Origin: Delphinus delphis | Lineage: Eukaryota > Chordata > Mammalia > Artiodactyla > Delphinidae | NCBI RefSeq assembly: GCF_949987515.2 | Contig: NC_082686.1 | Coordinates: 48,461,559-48,525,558, forward strand | Length of the DNA stretch: 64,000 bases | Direction of reading: 5' to 3' | Program-made: the position numbers and the translations under genes | In this document: piece after piece, positions 48,319 to 58,105 of the stretch | How positions within the stretch are numbered: the first letter of the stretch is position 1 | Layout: each line of letters opens with the position of its first letter | Notes under the pieces: generated by a model | What the model was told of the DNA's origin: nothing | Databases searched by the model: none | What the model saw: the letters and a program-made list of their open reading frames with translations, nothing else

Positions 48319-48540
48319 ACCTAAATAAAGAGGTAAACTGAGGCAAGCTCAAAGTTATCAAAAAGATAAGTTTATTTGGGAATAGCAGAGGAATTGCAAT
48401 ATGTTAAAGGTAAAGTAAAAGATGGTAGGAAAACTAGGGAAAGGACAGTTGAAGGCCTGATTGACATGATTTAATTAAACATAGAGTAAAAAGAAAAAAA
48501 GATTTTAAAAATAATGCAATTTACACAGGCCCTGGATATC
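48319..48540 (-). mobile_element. R-U5-like 3' LTR piece of the retrovirus
   Basis: The minus-strand 72-bp core (48390 to 48319) matches 65/72 bases by eye to the plus-strand stretch 54334-54405 and includes an AATAAA-type signal. The U3 part towards 48540 is weakly defined, and the LTR ends are uncertain. Confidence 0.55.
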
Positions 48541-48639
48541 TTGGGTAAGCTGTCTACTATAGATGCTGTCTACATCAGTCCCTAGAAATTTTCAGTTTCA
48601 AGTCACCAGTTGGTACACAGGACCTATCAGTTTTTAGGA

Positions 48640-49660
48640 CTTGCTTTAGATATGATACATGAATCCAGGAGTCTATTCCTTGAAGACTGTGCACAGGGGT
48701 TAGTTAATAGCACCTGGTAGGGGCCTTTCCAGTGCGGTTGAAGACAGTCTTTTTGGAGATGTGTTTTCCAATAGATGAAATGTCCGGCTGTGAAGTGTAG
48801 TGTTTGATGTCTTCATCTCCTGGGAGCACACTGTGGAAAGCTTGTTCTACCAAAGCATAATTATTTTCTATGGACTTGATCAGGTCTTTGCAAAATTGAA
48901 GTATATCCCCCTTTATTAGCTGTGGGTGAAAAGAAGCAGGGACTAAGTGTATCGGCCCTCCTGTAATTATTTCAGAAGGCGAAAGTTTATGTATCTTGAG
49001 GGAATACATCTAAGATTTAGAAGAAACAGTGGTAATGCTTTTGGCCAGGGTAATTGGAGGGTTTCAACTAATTTAGCTGAGTCTTAATAATTCCATTTAT
49101 AACATTCGATCACTCCTAAGGAGTGAGGAGGATAAACACAAAGAAAGTGCTGCAGAACTTGCCAGACAGCACAGAATTGCCAAGTTTTGAGCAACAAAGT
49201 GGGTTCCTCAATCACTATGAAGTTCAAGGGGGTGTTCCCCAAGTGGGAATAATTTTTTAAATAGGATTTTAGCTACAGAAGATGTACTCACCTGTTTACA
49301 TGGGAAGCCTTCAGTTCAGTGTGAAAACATGCAAACCATTACTAAAACATACTTGTATTCATGAGATGGGGGCAACTGTATGAAATCCATTTGCCAAACC
49401 TCAAAAGGTCTATTAAATGGTAAATTAAAATATCCAGGGTCAGTACAAATGGGTTCCTCTGGGTTAAATTCAGGACAGATAGAACAAGCAAGATAAGCAC
49501 TTTTTGCAGCCCTGCAGTGTTGGTTTCCCCACCAACATTGATTCATGAACATTATCACTTTATCAGTTGACCAATGATTTAACTCGTGTATGGTAATCAA
49601 TAATAAAAATTTTAGATTTTCTGACAGCACCAGTTCATTATTGGGTCCGATCTCCAAATT
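48640..49660 (-). pseudogene. pol: retroviral integrase remnant
   Basis: The open piece 49316-49657 covers the N-terminal HHCC zinc domain (…TIHELNHWS…, …CSIC) and the start of the catalytic core (WQMDFIQLPP). A separate piece at 48704-49009 covers the C-terminal part with SPSEIITGGP. Between them lie stops and shifts. Integrase joins viral cDNA to host DNA; this copy cannot, being fragmented. Confidence 0.82.
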
Positions 49661-50047
49661 TTAGATCTCCAATTTTGCTTTTTCCTTTTCAGGGTCCATT
49701 TGTCGGATTTCCCTGGTTAATTCTCTTCTGTTGTTGCCAGAGGAAATAGTTTTCTGGACCATAACAAAGGTTTGGTCCATGGATCCTATACAAGCAGCAT
49801 TTTCTGCATAGACATCAGCGAGGCGGTTTCCTTTGGTTTCCAGAGAGTCAGACTTGGAATACCCGAGAATGTTGAATAACAGCCAGTGCTGCTGGCAGGA
49901 GTACAGCGTTCACTAAGTTTGGAACATAAGGGCCATTTTTAATTTTGTCTCCAGTGGAAGTAAGAAAGTCTTGTTTCCATAATATTCCAAAATCACGGGC
50001 TACTCCAAAGGCATATCAACTATCAGTATAGATGTTTGTGGTTTTAC

Positions 50048-51560
50048 CTAGCTAGAATACATGCTCAAGTAAGAGCGTATAATTTGGCTTTTGGGGCTAA
50101 AGTGGTCAAAGCTAAGGGTCTTTGCCTTAGTGATTTCAAAAGGAGTTGATGTTGCATATCCAGCATGATGTTTACCATTTTCATCTTTCAAGTAAGGGCT
50201 ATCAGTATTCCATGGGAAATTAACATATGTTAAAGGGGGTTTCTTGTAACTAGGGGTTACTAGGTGATCCATCAAAGTCAAACAGTCACGAGGGGTTTTG
50301 TCCGTGGAAGAAGGAGGAAGGGTAGCAGGGTCAAGATTGTTACAATGAACAAGGATGATATGGGGGACATTTAGCAAGAGAATTTCATAAGAAGTAAGAT
50401 GGCTTGCTGAAAAGTGTTGGGTGTGGTGTGAGTGCAAGAGAGCTTCGACAGCACGAGGTAGAAAGACGGTCAAAGAGGGAGGATCCCTTGACTATTTCTT
50501 CAGTGGCCTTTAACAGAAGGGTAGTAGCAGGGACAACCCTGTGGTATGGAGGGTAACCTCGGGCTACAGGATCTACGATTTGTGACCTAGAGGTCAGTGG
50601 TAGCACCCATGTTTTACAGTAAGTACTCCAAGGGCATCTCCCTCTTTTTCATATACAGAAAGAACAGGATAGTTTGGATAGCCAAGAGCAGGTAGATTTA
50701 TTAAGCTTTCCTTCAAGGTTTTAAAGGCTAAGTCATCTTGGTCTTCCCAGACAATGGAATCAGGTTTAGTGGTTTATGATAAGACATACAGGGGCTGGGT
50801 GATTAAGGAGAGGTTTGGAACCAATTGTGACAATAACCAGCTAGCCCAAGAAAACCCTGTAGCTGACTTCTGGTTTTAGGTTTTGGGAAGCTCAAGATGC
50901 TATGAAGCTTATCAGGATCTAGGTATAACCCTTCTCCTGAGATTGAATTTCCTAAATGCCCAACTTGAGTTTGAACAAATTGCAATTTTTCACTTGAGAC
51001 CTTGTGTCCCTTAGTGGTTAAGAGTTTTAAAAAGTGAATACTGTCTTCTTGTGAGGAGGCTTGAGAGAATGAGCAGAAAAATAAATCATCTACATATTGT
51101 AGTAAGATGGAGCCTCTAGAGAATTTTATATCATCCAGGTCAGCTCTTAAAATTTGTGAAGAGTAAGAGGGGTTTTCAGTAAAACTAGGGAGCATTACTA
51201 TCCAGGTATATTGTTGTTCTTCCCCAGTAAAGGCGAAAGGATATTGGCTAGCCTTATCAATTGGAATACTAAAGAATGCACTGCATAAATCAAAGTAAAA
51301 AATTTGCTTTCAGTAGGGATGGACGCTAAAAACACCACATGGGGATTAGGGACAACAGGATGGTGAAAAATAACAATATTATTTATTGCTCGGAGATCTT
51401 AGACAGATCTCCATCCTTGACCATTAGGTTTTCTTACAGGTAAAATAGGGGTTTTACAAGGACTGATGCAAGGGATAGTAAGTCTCTGTGCTTTATGAGT
51501 CTTCTATGATAGGTCTTGTGCCCTGGAAAGCTTCTTTGTTTATAGGGTGTCAATTCTGGG
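50048..51560 (-). pseudogene. pol: retroviral reverse transcriptase / RNase H remnant
   Basis: The largest open piece (50803-51195) holds the catalytic YVDD at 51085-51096, then GFLGLAGYCHNW, a class I ERV feature. Upstream coding (51200-51560) is broken by stops but keeps the finger-palm order. The piece at 50048-50473 is the connection/RNase H region. The domain order is correct, and the frame is broken several times. Confidence 0.85.
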
Positions 51561-52045
51561 GAGAGGATTTAAGGAATGCGTTTGGCTTTTAACGGAGAGA
51601 CTCTATAAATTCTGCCCATGTCTGTGGAAGATTTTGCCCACAAAAATCTAATCTAAATCTAATAATGGGGATAAGTCTGAAGTTTGGGATCCCCTGGTTT
51701 GTAAAGTAATATGAAAGAAAAAGGGTTTGGATTTTCTTGAGGATGAGATTCTGAGATTCAAGGGCTTTGACCTCGTGTTGTATCTCCTTTCAAGAGAAAG
51801 AAATAGCAGCATGATATTTTTCTAGGAAATCTCATCTTAGTAAGTGGACAGGAGATGATTCACTGAGGAGAAATGAATGTTTATCTTGCAAAGATCCCAA
51901 GCAAAAGGGTATAGGTTTAGAAATAGGGGACATGTTTTCGTTTATTTGAGGCCACCACTATTTGAATAAATGTACTACTCTGAGAAGAGACTGTTTAATT
52001 GTAGTAGGGTTGGAGCACAGAGAGAGCAGCTACCTGTTTAGATGA

Positions 52046-53380
52046 TTATTGTAAGGGATTCATCCCCAATCTAGAGAGTAGTTTCCCATGGCCTATGTAA
52101 TGGTAGGATGGGAAACAGTCCCTGTGTTTCCTCGGAGTCCCATGATTGGGATGAGTCTGACCCTCGGCTCTTAGAAAGCTGCAACCAGCTAGACCTTTTT
52201 GATCTGTAGCAGTCCTTTTTCCAATGGCCAGTTTTTTTTTTACAATAATGACAGAGCCCAGGAGGGAAAGTTTGGGAGATTCCATTTGTTGAAGTTGAAG
52301 ATTTAAAATTTTAGTTGCCCTTCTTTTGGAATCATCTTCTAGGGTGCAGGCTAACTGATTAGCTAGATTGACAAGATCAGAGGGGGGCATTGTTTCCCAT
52401 TCTATGCGAGTTCTCTTGACTAAGAGGGATAGATCTGTTTAAACCATTTCTAAACATTGATTTAAAGGCTACCCTGGTAGATTCAACATCTATAGCAAGT
52501 CCAGAATTTTCTTTAAAGACAATTTGGAGTCTGCTGTAATAATCATAAACAGATTTGGCAGGCTTTTGGATACATGTCTGAATTTTGTTCCAGTCTACTG
52601 GTTTAGGGAAAGCTCTTGGGATGGCAAGATGCTACCTTTTGGGTATGGCATGAGCTTGGTCATATAAAAGAGCCAGTGGTTGACTTACTTGGAATTCTAA
52701 GGATTGTTTGGGGCTTTCCCAATTAACAGTTTTCATCCAATGCTGGGCTTAACCTTTTCCAGAAAGCAAGTGCATGAATTGATAAACACTGGAGAAGCCA
52801 GGTTGATAAGTCTGAATTACAACATTGAATTCTTCTGCAAATCTATGAGGCTCTTCAGTTACGTTAGGAAAATCTTTTATTATAGCTCAAGATTCAGCTT
52901 TGGTCCATGGAATGTAAGAAATTAATGGTTTAGCAGAATCCTCAGAAAACCTAATTTTTAAAGGGAGAGTTGGTAAGTTTCAGCATTAGAGAGGAAGGAA
53001 AGTTCAGATAAAGGAAGGGGGTTAGAAGAGGGCAAAGGTGTACACGGAGGAGGTGGAGCAGTAGGTTGAGAGAAACCTCGGCTCGTGCTGCGCAGGAAGA
53101 GATCTCAAATGATTTTTTTCTCCTTTCAGTTGTTTATTTGCTTCAGCTAACTTAGAAATAGTATTTTGTAAAGAGGCAATTTTTTGAACCCTGAACACAT
53201 TTAGAAGCCTCTATGTACCAATTAAAATAGCTATCTCATTAAGTTTGTCTAGTTCTATTGCCACAGTCTTCTAATTTACTCTGGAGAGAAACAAGTTTGG
53301 GGAGATCAAAAATTCCCCATAATGGCCATTGAATTTCTAAATTATCTCTACTAAGGTTGGTCCATTTAGTCAAAAATGCA
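52046..53380 (-). pseudogene. gag: retroviral gag remnant
   Basis: The nucleocapsid part carries one CCHC-type zinc knuckle near 52200-52265, disrupted by a frame change in the T-run at about 52229-52238. Capsid and matrix-side sequence extends to about 53380 with only short open pieces. The SINE at 53388 splits its upstream part. Confidence 0.7.
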
Positions 53381-53387
53381 CGTGAGG

Positions 53388-53591
53388 GGCTTCCCTGGTG
53401 GCGCAGTGGTTGAGAGTCCACCTGCCGATGCAGGGGACACGGGTTCGTGCCCTGGTCCGGGAAGATCCTACATGCCGCAGAGCGGCTGGGCCCGTGCGCC
53501 ATGGCCGCTGAGCCTGCGCGTCCGGAGCCTGTGCTCCGCAAAGGGAGAAGCCACAACAGTGAGAGGCCCGTGTACCGCAAAAAAAAAAAAA
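53388..53591 (+). mobile_element. short CHR-2 / cetacean-deletion SINE inside the retrovirus
   Basis: Complete copy. The 16-bp target duplication AAAAATGCACGTGAGG lies at 53372-53387 and 53592-53607. It is younger than the retrovirus. Confidence 0.95.
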
Positions 53592-54227
53592 AAAAATGCA
53601 CGTGAGGAGAGACCATAATTCTGTAACGTCAAACTGGCTGAGGTCCCTGAAGGAGGGCCACCCTTAGAGCGTTTAAATGACTGGAATCCCGTACGTCATA
53701 GGTTTTTTTGAGAGCAAAAGAAAAATTCCTAAACAGCTTGATGGGTATGCTTTCAGGGTTGAGAGTTGTGTTTTGTTCTAGAGTGTGCCTTTCACAAGAT
53801 CTTTAGATTTTTCTTCCAGGGGATGGCCTTTGTCCTGGTTATCTGACCCATGACCAGGTGCCCCTTGTTGCATGAAAACTGTCTTGCAGTTGGCGGGTGA
53901 CTTAATGTCAATCAGCCTTATCCTCTCATGGGAGTCTTTTGTCTCAGAGACCAAAGTCTCTCATAAGGAGGTGGAAGTGTTCTAATAGTATTTATTTGCT
54001 CCACTCACATCCACTTATATTATTTTTAATTGTTGCTCTCAAGAATTCCAAAGGAATTAAACCGAAATTCTAGCGTACTTCCAATAAGAAAACAAACGAG
54101 TATTCATCAGAGGATAAAGCCTTCAAACAGATCCCAAATAAAGTCAGAAAACTCAGCCAAAGGGAGGAAGCTCAGGATCTGAGAACAGACTTTCCAAACC
54201 GAAAGTAGATGGTAACTCACCGGAGTG

Positions 54228-54450
54228 ATGAGGGCAAGGGACTTGGTGTGGGCACCTTGGTGTGGCATTTTTGAGGCCAAGGAAAAGTTGCCTGTAGCTT
54301 GCTATGGTTTGCCTGTCCTGATTTGTAATTTCTCTCTGCTATTCCTGAATAAACTCATCTTTTTGACAATTTTGAGCTTGCCCCAGTTTCCCTCTTTATT
54401 TAGGTTGACATCTCCAAGCCTGGTTCTCCAATCCTCATTATAATTCTAGA
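54228..54450 (+). mobile_element. LTR fragment in opposite orientation to the retrovirus
   Basis: Plus-strand 54334-54405 has the same R-U5 core as the retroviral LTR at 48319-48390 on the minus strand, including AATAAA (54348-54353). It is inverted relative to what a provirus should have at its 5' end. It may be a separate solo or truncated LTR, or the result of an inversion. Confidence 0.6.
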
Positions 54451-55167
54451 AGACACCTAATCTCATTTGTAAATTGGACCATTACATTGGCAATAGAGAC
54501 TGAAAAGCACCAGAAAACAAGTGTCATAACATTCCGTAGTGAGAAACCAAACCAAATTGCAGAAGTTTCCAATCAGGCAGCAGAGAAATGTTTCCTCTGC
54601 TTAACTTAACCAGATTTAATGTCTACTCTTCGAAGTTAAGATACCTGACAGATACAATCTTAACCCCTGACCAAAGTTGATTGTCAAAGGATAGAAATCT
54701 CATCCCAGCTTGACTTTCTGGTTATGCAGTTTTGAAAACAAAACATAGTGGCCTTAAACAACAATTTATTTCCTCTCAATGTTCAGGTGGTTGCTGGACT
54801 CAGCAGGAAGTGTCACTTGGCATCTCTCATGCACTTGCAGTCACATATCAGCCAGGCCTGCAGTCTTATGAAGGTTTGACTGAGCTAAACGTCTAAGAAG
54901 TCTCACTTATATACCTGGTAGTTGTAACTGGCTATCAAGGGGAGCTCAGCTCAGGCTGTCTACCAGAGCCTCTGTACCTAGCATCTCCATGCGGTTTGAA
55001 CTTCTCACAGCATAGGGGCTGAGTTCCAACAGGGAGTATCCAAAAACTAGAATTGCAAGAGGCCCAGGTAGAATTATCAAGGCTTCAAAAGCCACATACC
55101 ATCATTCCTATTTAAGATAGAGTCACAAGGACAGCTCAGATTCAGAGAAGGGGCTTATATAAGGGCA
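54451..55167. other. unassigned DNA, possible antisense MaLR LTR
   Basis: The stretch 54750-55100 ('gtggccttaaacaacaattt', 'tcaggtggttgctggactca') has the look of an antisense MLT1-type LTR but is too diverged to name. No gene. Confidence 0.35.
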
Positions 55168-55891
55168 TTAGGATATGCAGCAAAATGGCCCTCCAGTGAT
55201 GTCTGTATTCTAATCCCTGGAACCTGTAAATAGGTTACCTTACATGGCAAAATAGACTTTGCAGATGTGATTAAGGATATGGACATTGAGGGACCTCCCT
55301 GGTGGTCCAGTGGTTAAGACTCCATGCTCCCAATGTAGGGGGCCCATGTTCGATCCCTGGTCAGGGAACTAGATCTCGCATGCATGCCGCAACTAAAAAA
55401 AAAAAGAAAAGAAGAAAGAAAAAGATCCCTCATGCTACAACTAAGACACGGCACAGCCAAATAAATAAATAAATAAATATTTTTTTGTAAAAAGGATATG
55501 GACCTTGACGTAAGGAGATTATCCTGTATTATCCAGGTGTGCCTAATCTAAAATATGAGTGCTTCAAACTGGAGAAACTCTCAGCTCCAAAGAACCACAG
55601 AGACGGCAGTATGAGAAGGACTTGGCCTGTCATTGCTCACCTGAAGCTGGAGAAAGGGAGCCATGAGCCAAGGCATTCAGGTGACCTCTAGAACCTGGAA
55701 AAGGCAAGAAAACGTATTCTCCCTTAGAGCCTCCAGAAAGGAGCTCAGCCCTGCTGACATATTGATTTTAGCCTAATGAGACCCATGTTGGACTTATCAC
55801 CTACAGAACTGTAAGATAATAAATTTATGTTGTTTAAGCCACAAAATCTGTGGCAATTTGTTATTAAGTATAATAATAAGAAACTAATACA
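55168..55891 (+). mobile_element. MLT1A-type LTR, split by a SINE
   Basis: Same family as 15934-16420: 'ttaccttacatggcaaaata', 'gcagatgtgattaaggatat', 'gttgtttaagccacaaaatc' and the terminal AAGAAACTAATACA. It is interrupted by a SINE at 55290-55491 and abutted at its end by another. Confidence 0.85.
55290..55491 (+). mobile_element. older tRNA-derived SINE in the MLT1A LTR
   Basis: Head 'gacctccctggtggtccagt', B box region 'gttcgatccctggtcaggga', end 'ggcacagccaaataaataaa'. The 17-bp duplication AAGGATATGGAC(A/C)TTGA lies at 55273-55289 and 55492-55508 (one mismatch). Confidence 0.9.
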
Positions 55892-55896
55892 GCGTG

Positions 55897-56253
55897 GGAC
55901 TTCCCTGGTGGTACAGTGGTTAAGAATCTGCCTGCCAGTGCAGGGTTCGATCCCTGGTCCGGGAAGATCCCACATGCCGCAGAGCAACTAAGCCTGTGTG
56001 CCACAACTACGAAGCCTGCGCTCCACAGCCCGCGAGCCACAACTACTGAAGTCCGCATGCCACAACTACTGAAGCCCACGCACCTAGAGCCTGTGCTCCA
56101 CAACAAGAGAAGCCACCACGATGAGAAGCCCGCGCACCACAATGAAGAGTAGCCCCCACACGCCGCGACTAGAGAAAACCCGCGCACAGCAACAAAGACC
56201 CAACGCAGCCAAAAGTAAACTAAATAAAATAAATAAATTTATTTTTTTTAAAA
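55897..56253 (+). mobile_element. long CHR-type SINE
   Basis: The longest copy (357 bp) with the head 'gacttccctggtggtacagt', repeated 'cacaactactgaagcccac' blocks, 'agcaacaaagacccaacgca' and an A-rich tail. The 19-bp target duplication AAGAAACTAATACAG(C/T)GTG lies at 55878-55896 and 56254-56272, overlapping the MLT1A end. Confidence 0.92.
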
Positions 56254-56272
56254 AAGAAACTAATACAGTGTG

Positions 56273-56734
56273 AATACCAGGAAATATAGCTCATTGGGAG
56301 ATCATCTTTGGACACCAGCTCCCTCACCTGATCTATGAGTCCTTTCTTAGGAATGTAGAATTAGAACTAGAAGACCATTCACCCTCTTAGATGAAAAATA
56401 CCTAAATCCAGAAATTGCTGATAGTAGCCCATTTTCTAACATGCACTCTGTGATCAGAATACACCATTTACAGTTTAAAAAATGAATTGATGATATCAAC
56501 ACTAATTGAAAAGTGAAAAATCTCAGACCCTTAACATTCTGTATTTCTTGTGTTGTGCAAAAGAGGTTTTATTGATTTATTTAAACAATCAGTCTATTGC
56601 TTTCAACAATGAAATCATTTAAGTCTAGAAACAGTCAATTTTGCCTTAACTAATAAGTTCCTTGGGCAAGAAAGAAATGTATACACATGACTTGGTAGAT
56701 ATAAAATGAATATTCCTTAAGCGGGAGCTAGAAT
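56273..56734. other. unassigned DNA
   Basis: Nothing recognised. Confidence 0.4.
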
Positions 56735-57190
56735 AGAAAGATATCCTGTGCTCTTGGATTGAAAGAATTAATATTTTTTAAATGGCCATACTGGGGCTTC
56801 CCTGGTGGCACAGTGGTTAAGAATCTGCCTGCCAATGCAGGGGACGTGGGTTCGAGCCCTGGTCTGGGAAGATCCCACATGCCGCAGAGCAACTAGGCCC
56901 GTGAGCCACAACTACTGAGCCTGCGTGTCTGAAGCCTGTGCTCTGCAACAAGAGAGGCCACGATAGTGAGAGGCCCGTGCACCACGATGAAGAGTGGCCC
57001 CCGCTTGCCACAACTAGAGAAAGCCCTCGCACAGAAACGAAGACCCAACACAGCCAAAAATAAATAAATAAATTAAATAATTAATTTTTTTTAAAAAGTG
57101 TCTTAAATGGCCATACTACCCAAAGCAATCTAAAGATTTAATGCAATCCCTATCAAAATACCCATGACATTTTTCACAGAGCTTTACTTA
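56735..57190 (+). mobile_element. L1 ORF2 internal fragment, split by a SINE
   Basis: 'aagatatcctgtgctcttgg' and 'attgaaagaattaatatt', then after the SINE 'cccaaagcaatctaaagatt' and 'tgcaatccctatcaaaatac', as in L1A 33405-33500. It has neither a 3' UTR nor a 5' end. Confidence 0.8.
56793..57102 (+). mobile_element. long CHR-type SINE
   Basis: 310-bp copy intermediate between long and short forms. The perfect 15-bp duplication TTAAATGGCCATACT lies at 56778-56792 and 57103-57117. Confidence 0.93.
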
Positions 57191-57837
57191 TATTGAATCT
57201 TGGTGAATAACTTTTGCTGAATTGAATCCAAAAAGGCCAAGCTAGAGAAAAAAAAGGTTTGGGGCAGGGGAGTGATATTGTATTAAAATAGAAGGTTAAC
57301 ATTCTTAATTTGACAAATTCTACAGTCATTTACACCACAGTCTACCCAATAGCTACTAAGTAGGCAAAAGAAAAGTGAATCTCTAAGCCGAAAAGGTTAA
57401 TGACAAAACCAATTCTATTCTTTTCATAATTTTTATTTCAAAATCTTTGGTCTAACCTCCTGAGATTTTGCCAAGCAAAAGCTGGAAGACTGGCTGAAAC
57501 CGTGTCACGGTGTCCACATGCTTGATCTTTAGTACCTGTCCAAGGCAGTATGAACCAGAAATATCCACGCACATGCCGTTAGACACAGAGAGCCTACTTG
57601 TGACTCACCTGCCATGAGCTGACAGTCTGAGTGAGGGACAAGAGGAGCTGAGGTCACCATGTGACCGTGTTGATGATATCCTACAACTTCCATTCCAAGA
57701 ATATCACGCAGGAAATTTATTCTATTTATTATCATCCTCTTGACAATGTCCACTATGAATCTCCACAGTATGCCAGCAGACAATACCCATACCAGCCAGG
57801 GGTAAAAAACACCATGTGCTTTGCCCACAAGTGAATG
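57191..57837. other. unassigned DNA
   Basis: Contains a 99-codon minus-strand frame (57529-57828) with a hydrophobic start and a GTGAGT donor-like site inside it, but no acceptor or known domain. No gene is called. Confidence 0.4.
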
Positions 57838-58105
57838 GCTATACAGCCTAACGGTGAAGGGAACATGCTCCGGATTTAAATCCTGACTATACCTCTTACT
57901 AGCTGTATAACCTTGGGAAAATGACTAAACTTATCTGTGCATCAGTTTCCTCACCTCTTCTCAGGGGATAATAATAGTACGCACCTTGATTTTCCCCACT
58001 ATTGTAAATATCTTAAGGATATTACTCTATTTACATAAAATATGATAGTTACTGGCCACCATGGTAGTAAGCACACTAAATAAATGTTAGTTTTCACTGT
58101 TATCA
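57838..58105 (+). mobile_element. near-full-length MIR SINE
   Basis: Complete MIR order: tRNA-related head, 'actagctgtataaccttggg', 'cagtttcctcacctcttctc', 'gggataataatagtacgcac', 'actaaataaatgttagtttt' and an ATTATTAC end. Confidence 0.88.

Larger units (their letters stand above)
48319..54200 (-). mobile_element. env-less class I (gamma-like) endogenous retrovirus, minus strand
   Basis: Reading right to left, the order is a probable leader (near 54200), gag remnants with a zinc knuckle, pol (reverse transcriptase, RNase H/connection, integrase) and an R-U5-like LTR piece. No env-like sequence fits between the integrase end (about 48640) and the LTR (48319-48540). All frames are broken. Reverse-transcriptase YVDD and the integrase zinc domain place it with class I (gammaretrovirus-like) ERVs. 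The clade is not resolved. A SINE (53388-53591) inserted later. Confidence 0.85.

Noticed and set aside
48704..51195. A still-functional retroviral polymerase
   Set aside because: The catalytic motif survives, but the coding is split into several frames with stops between and inside domains.
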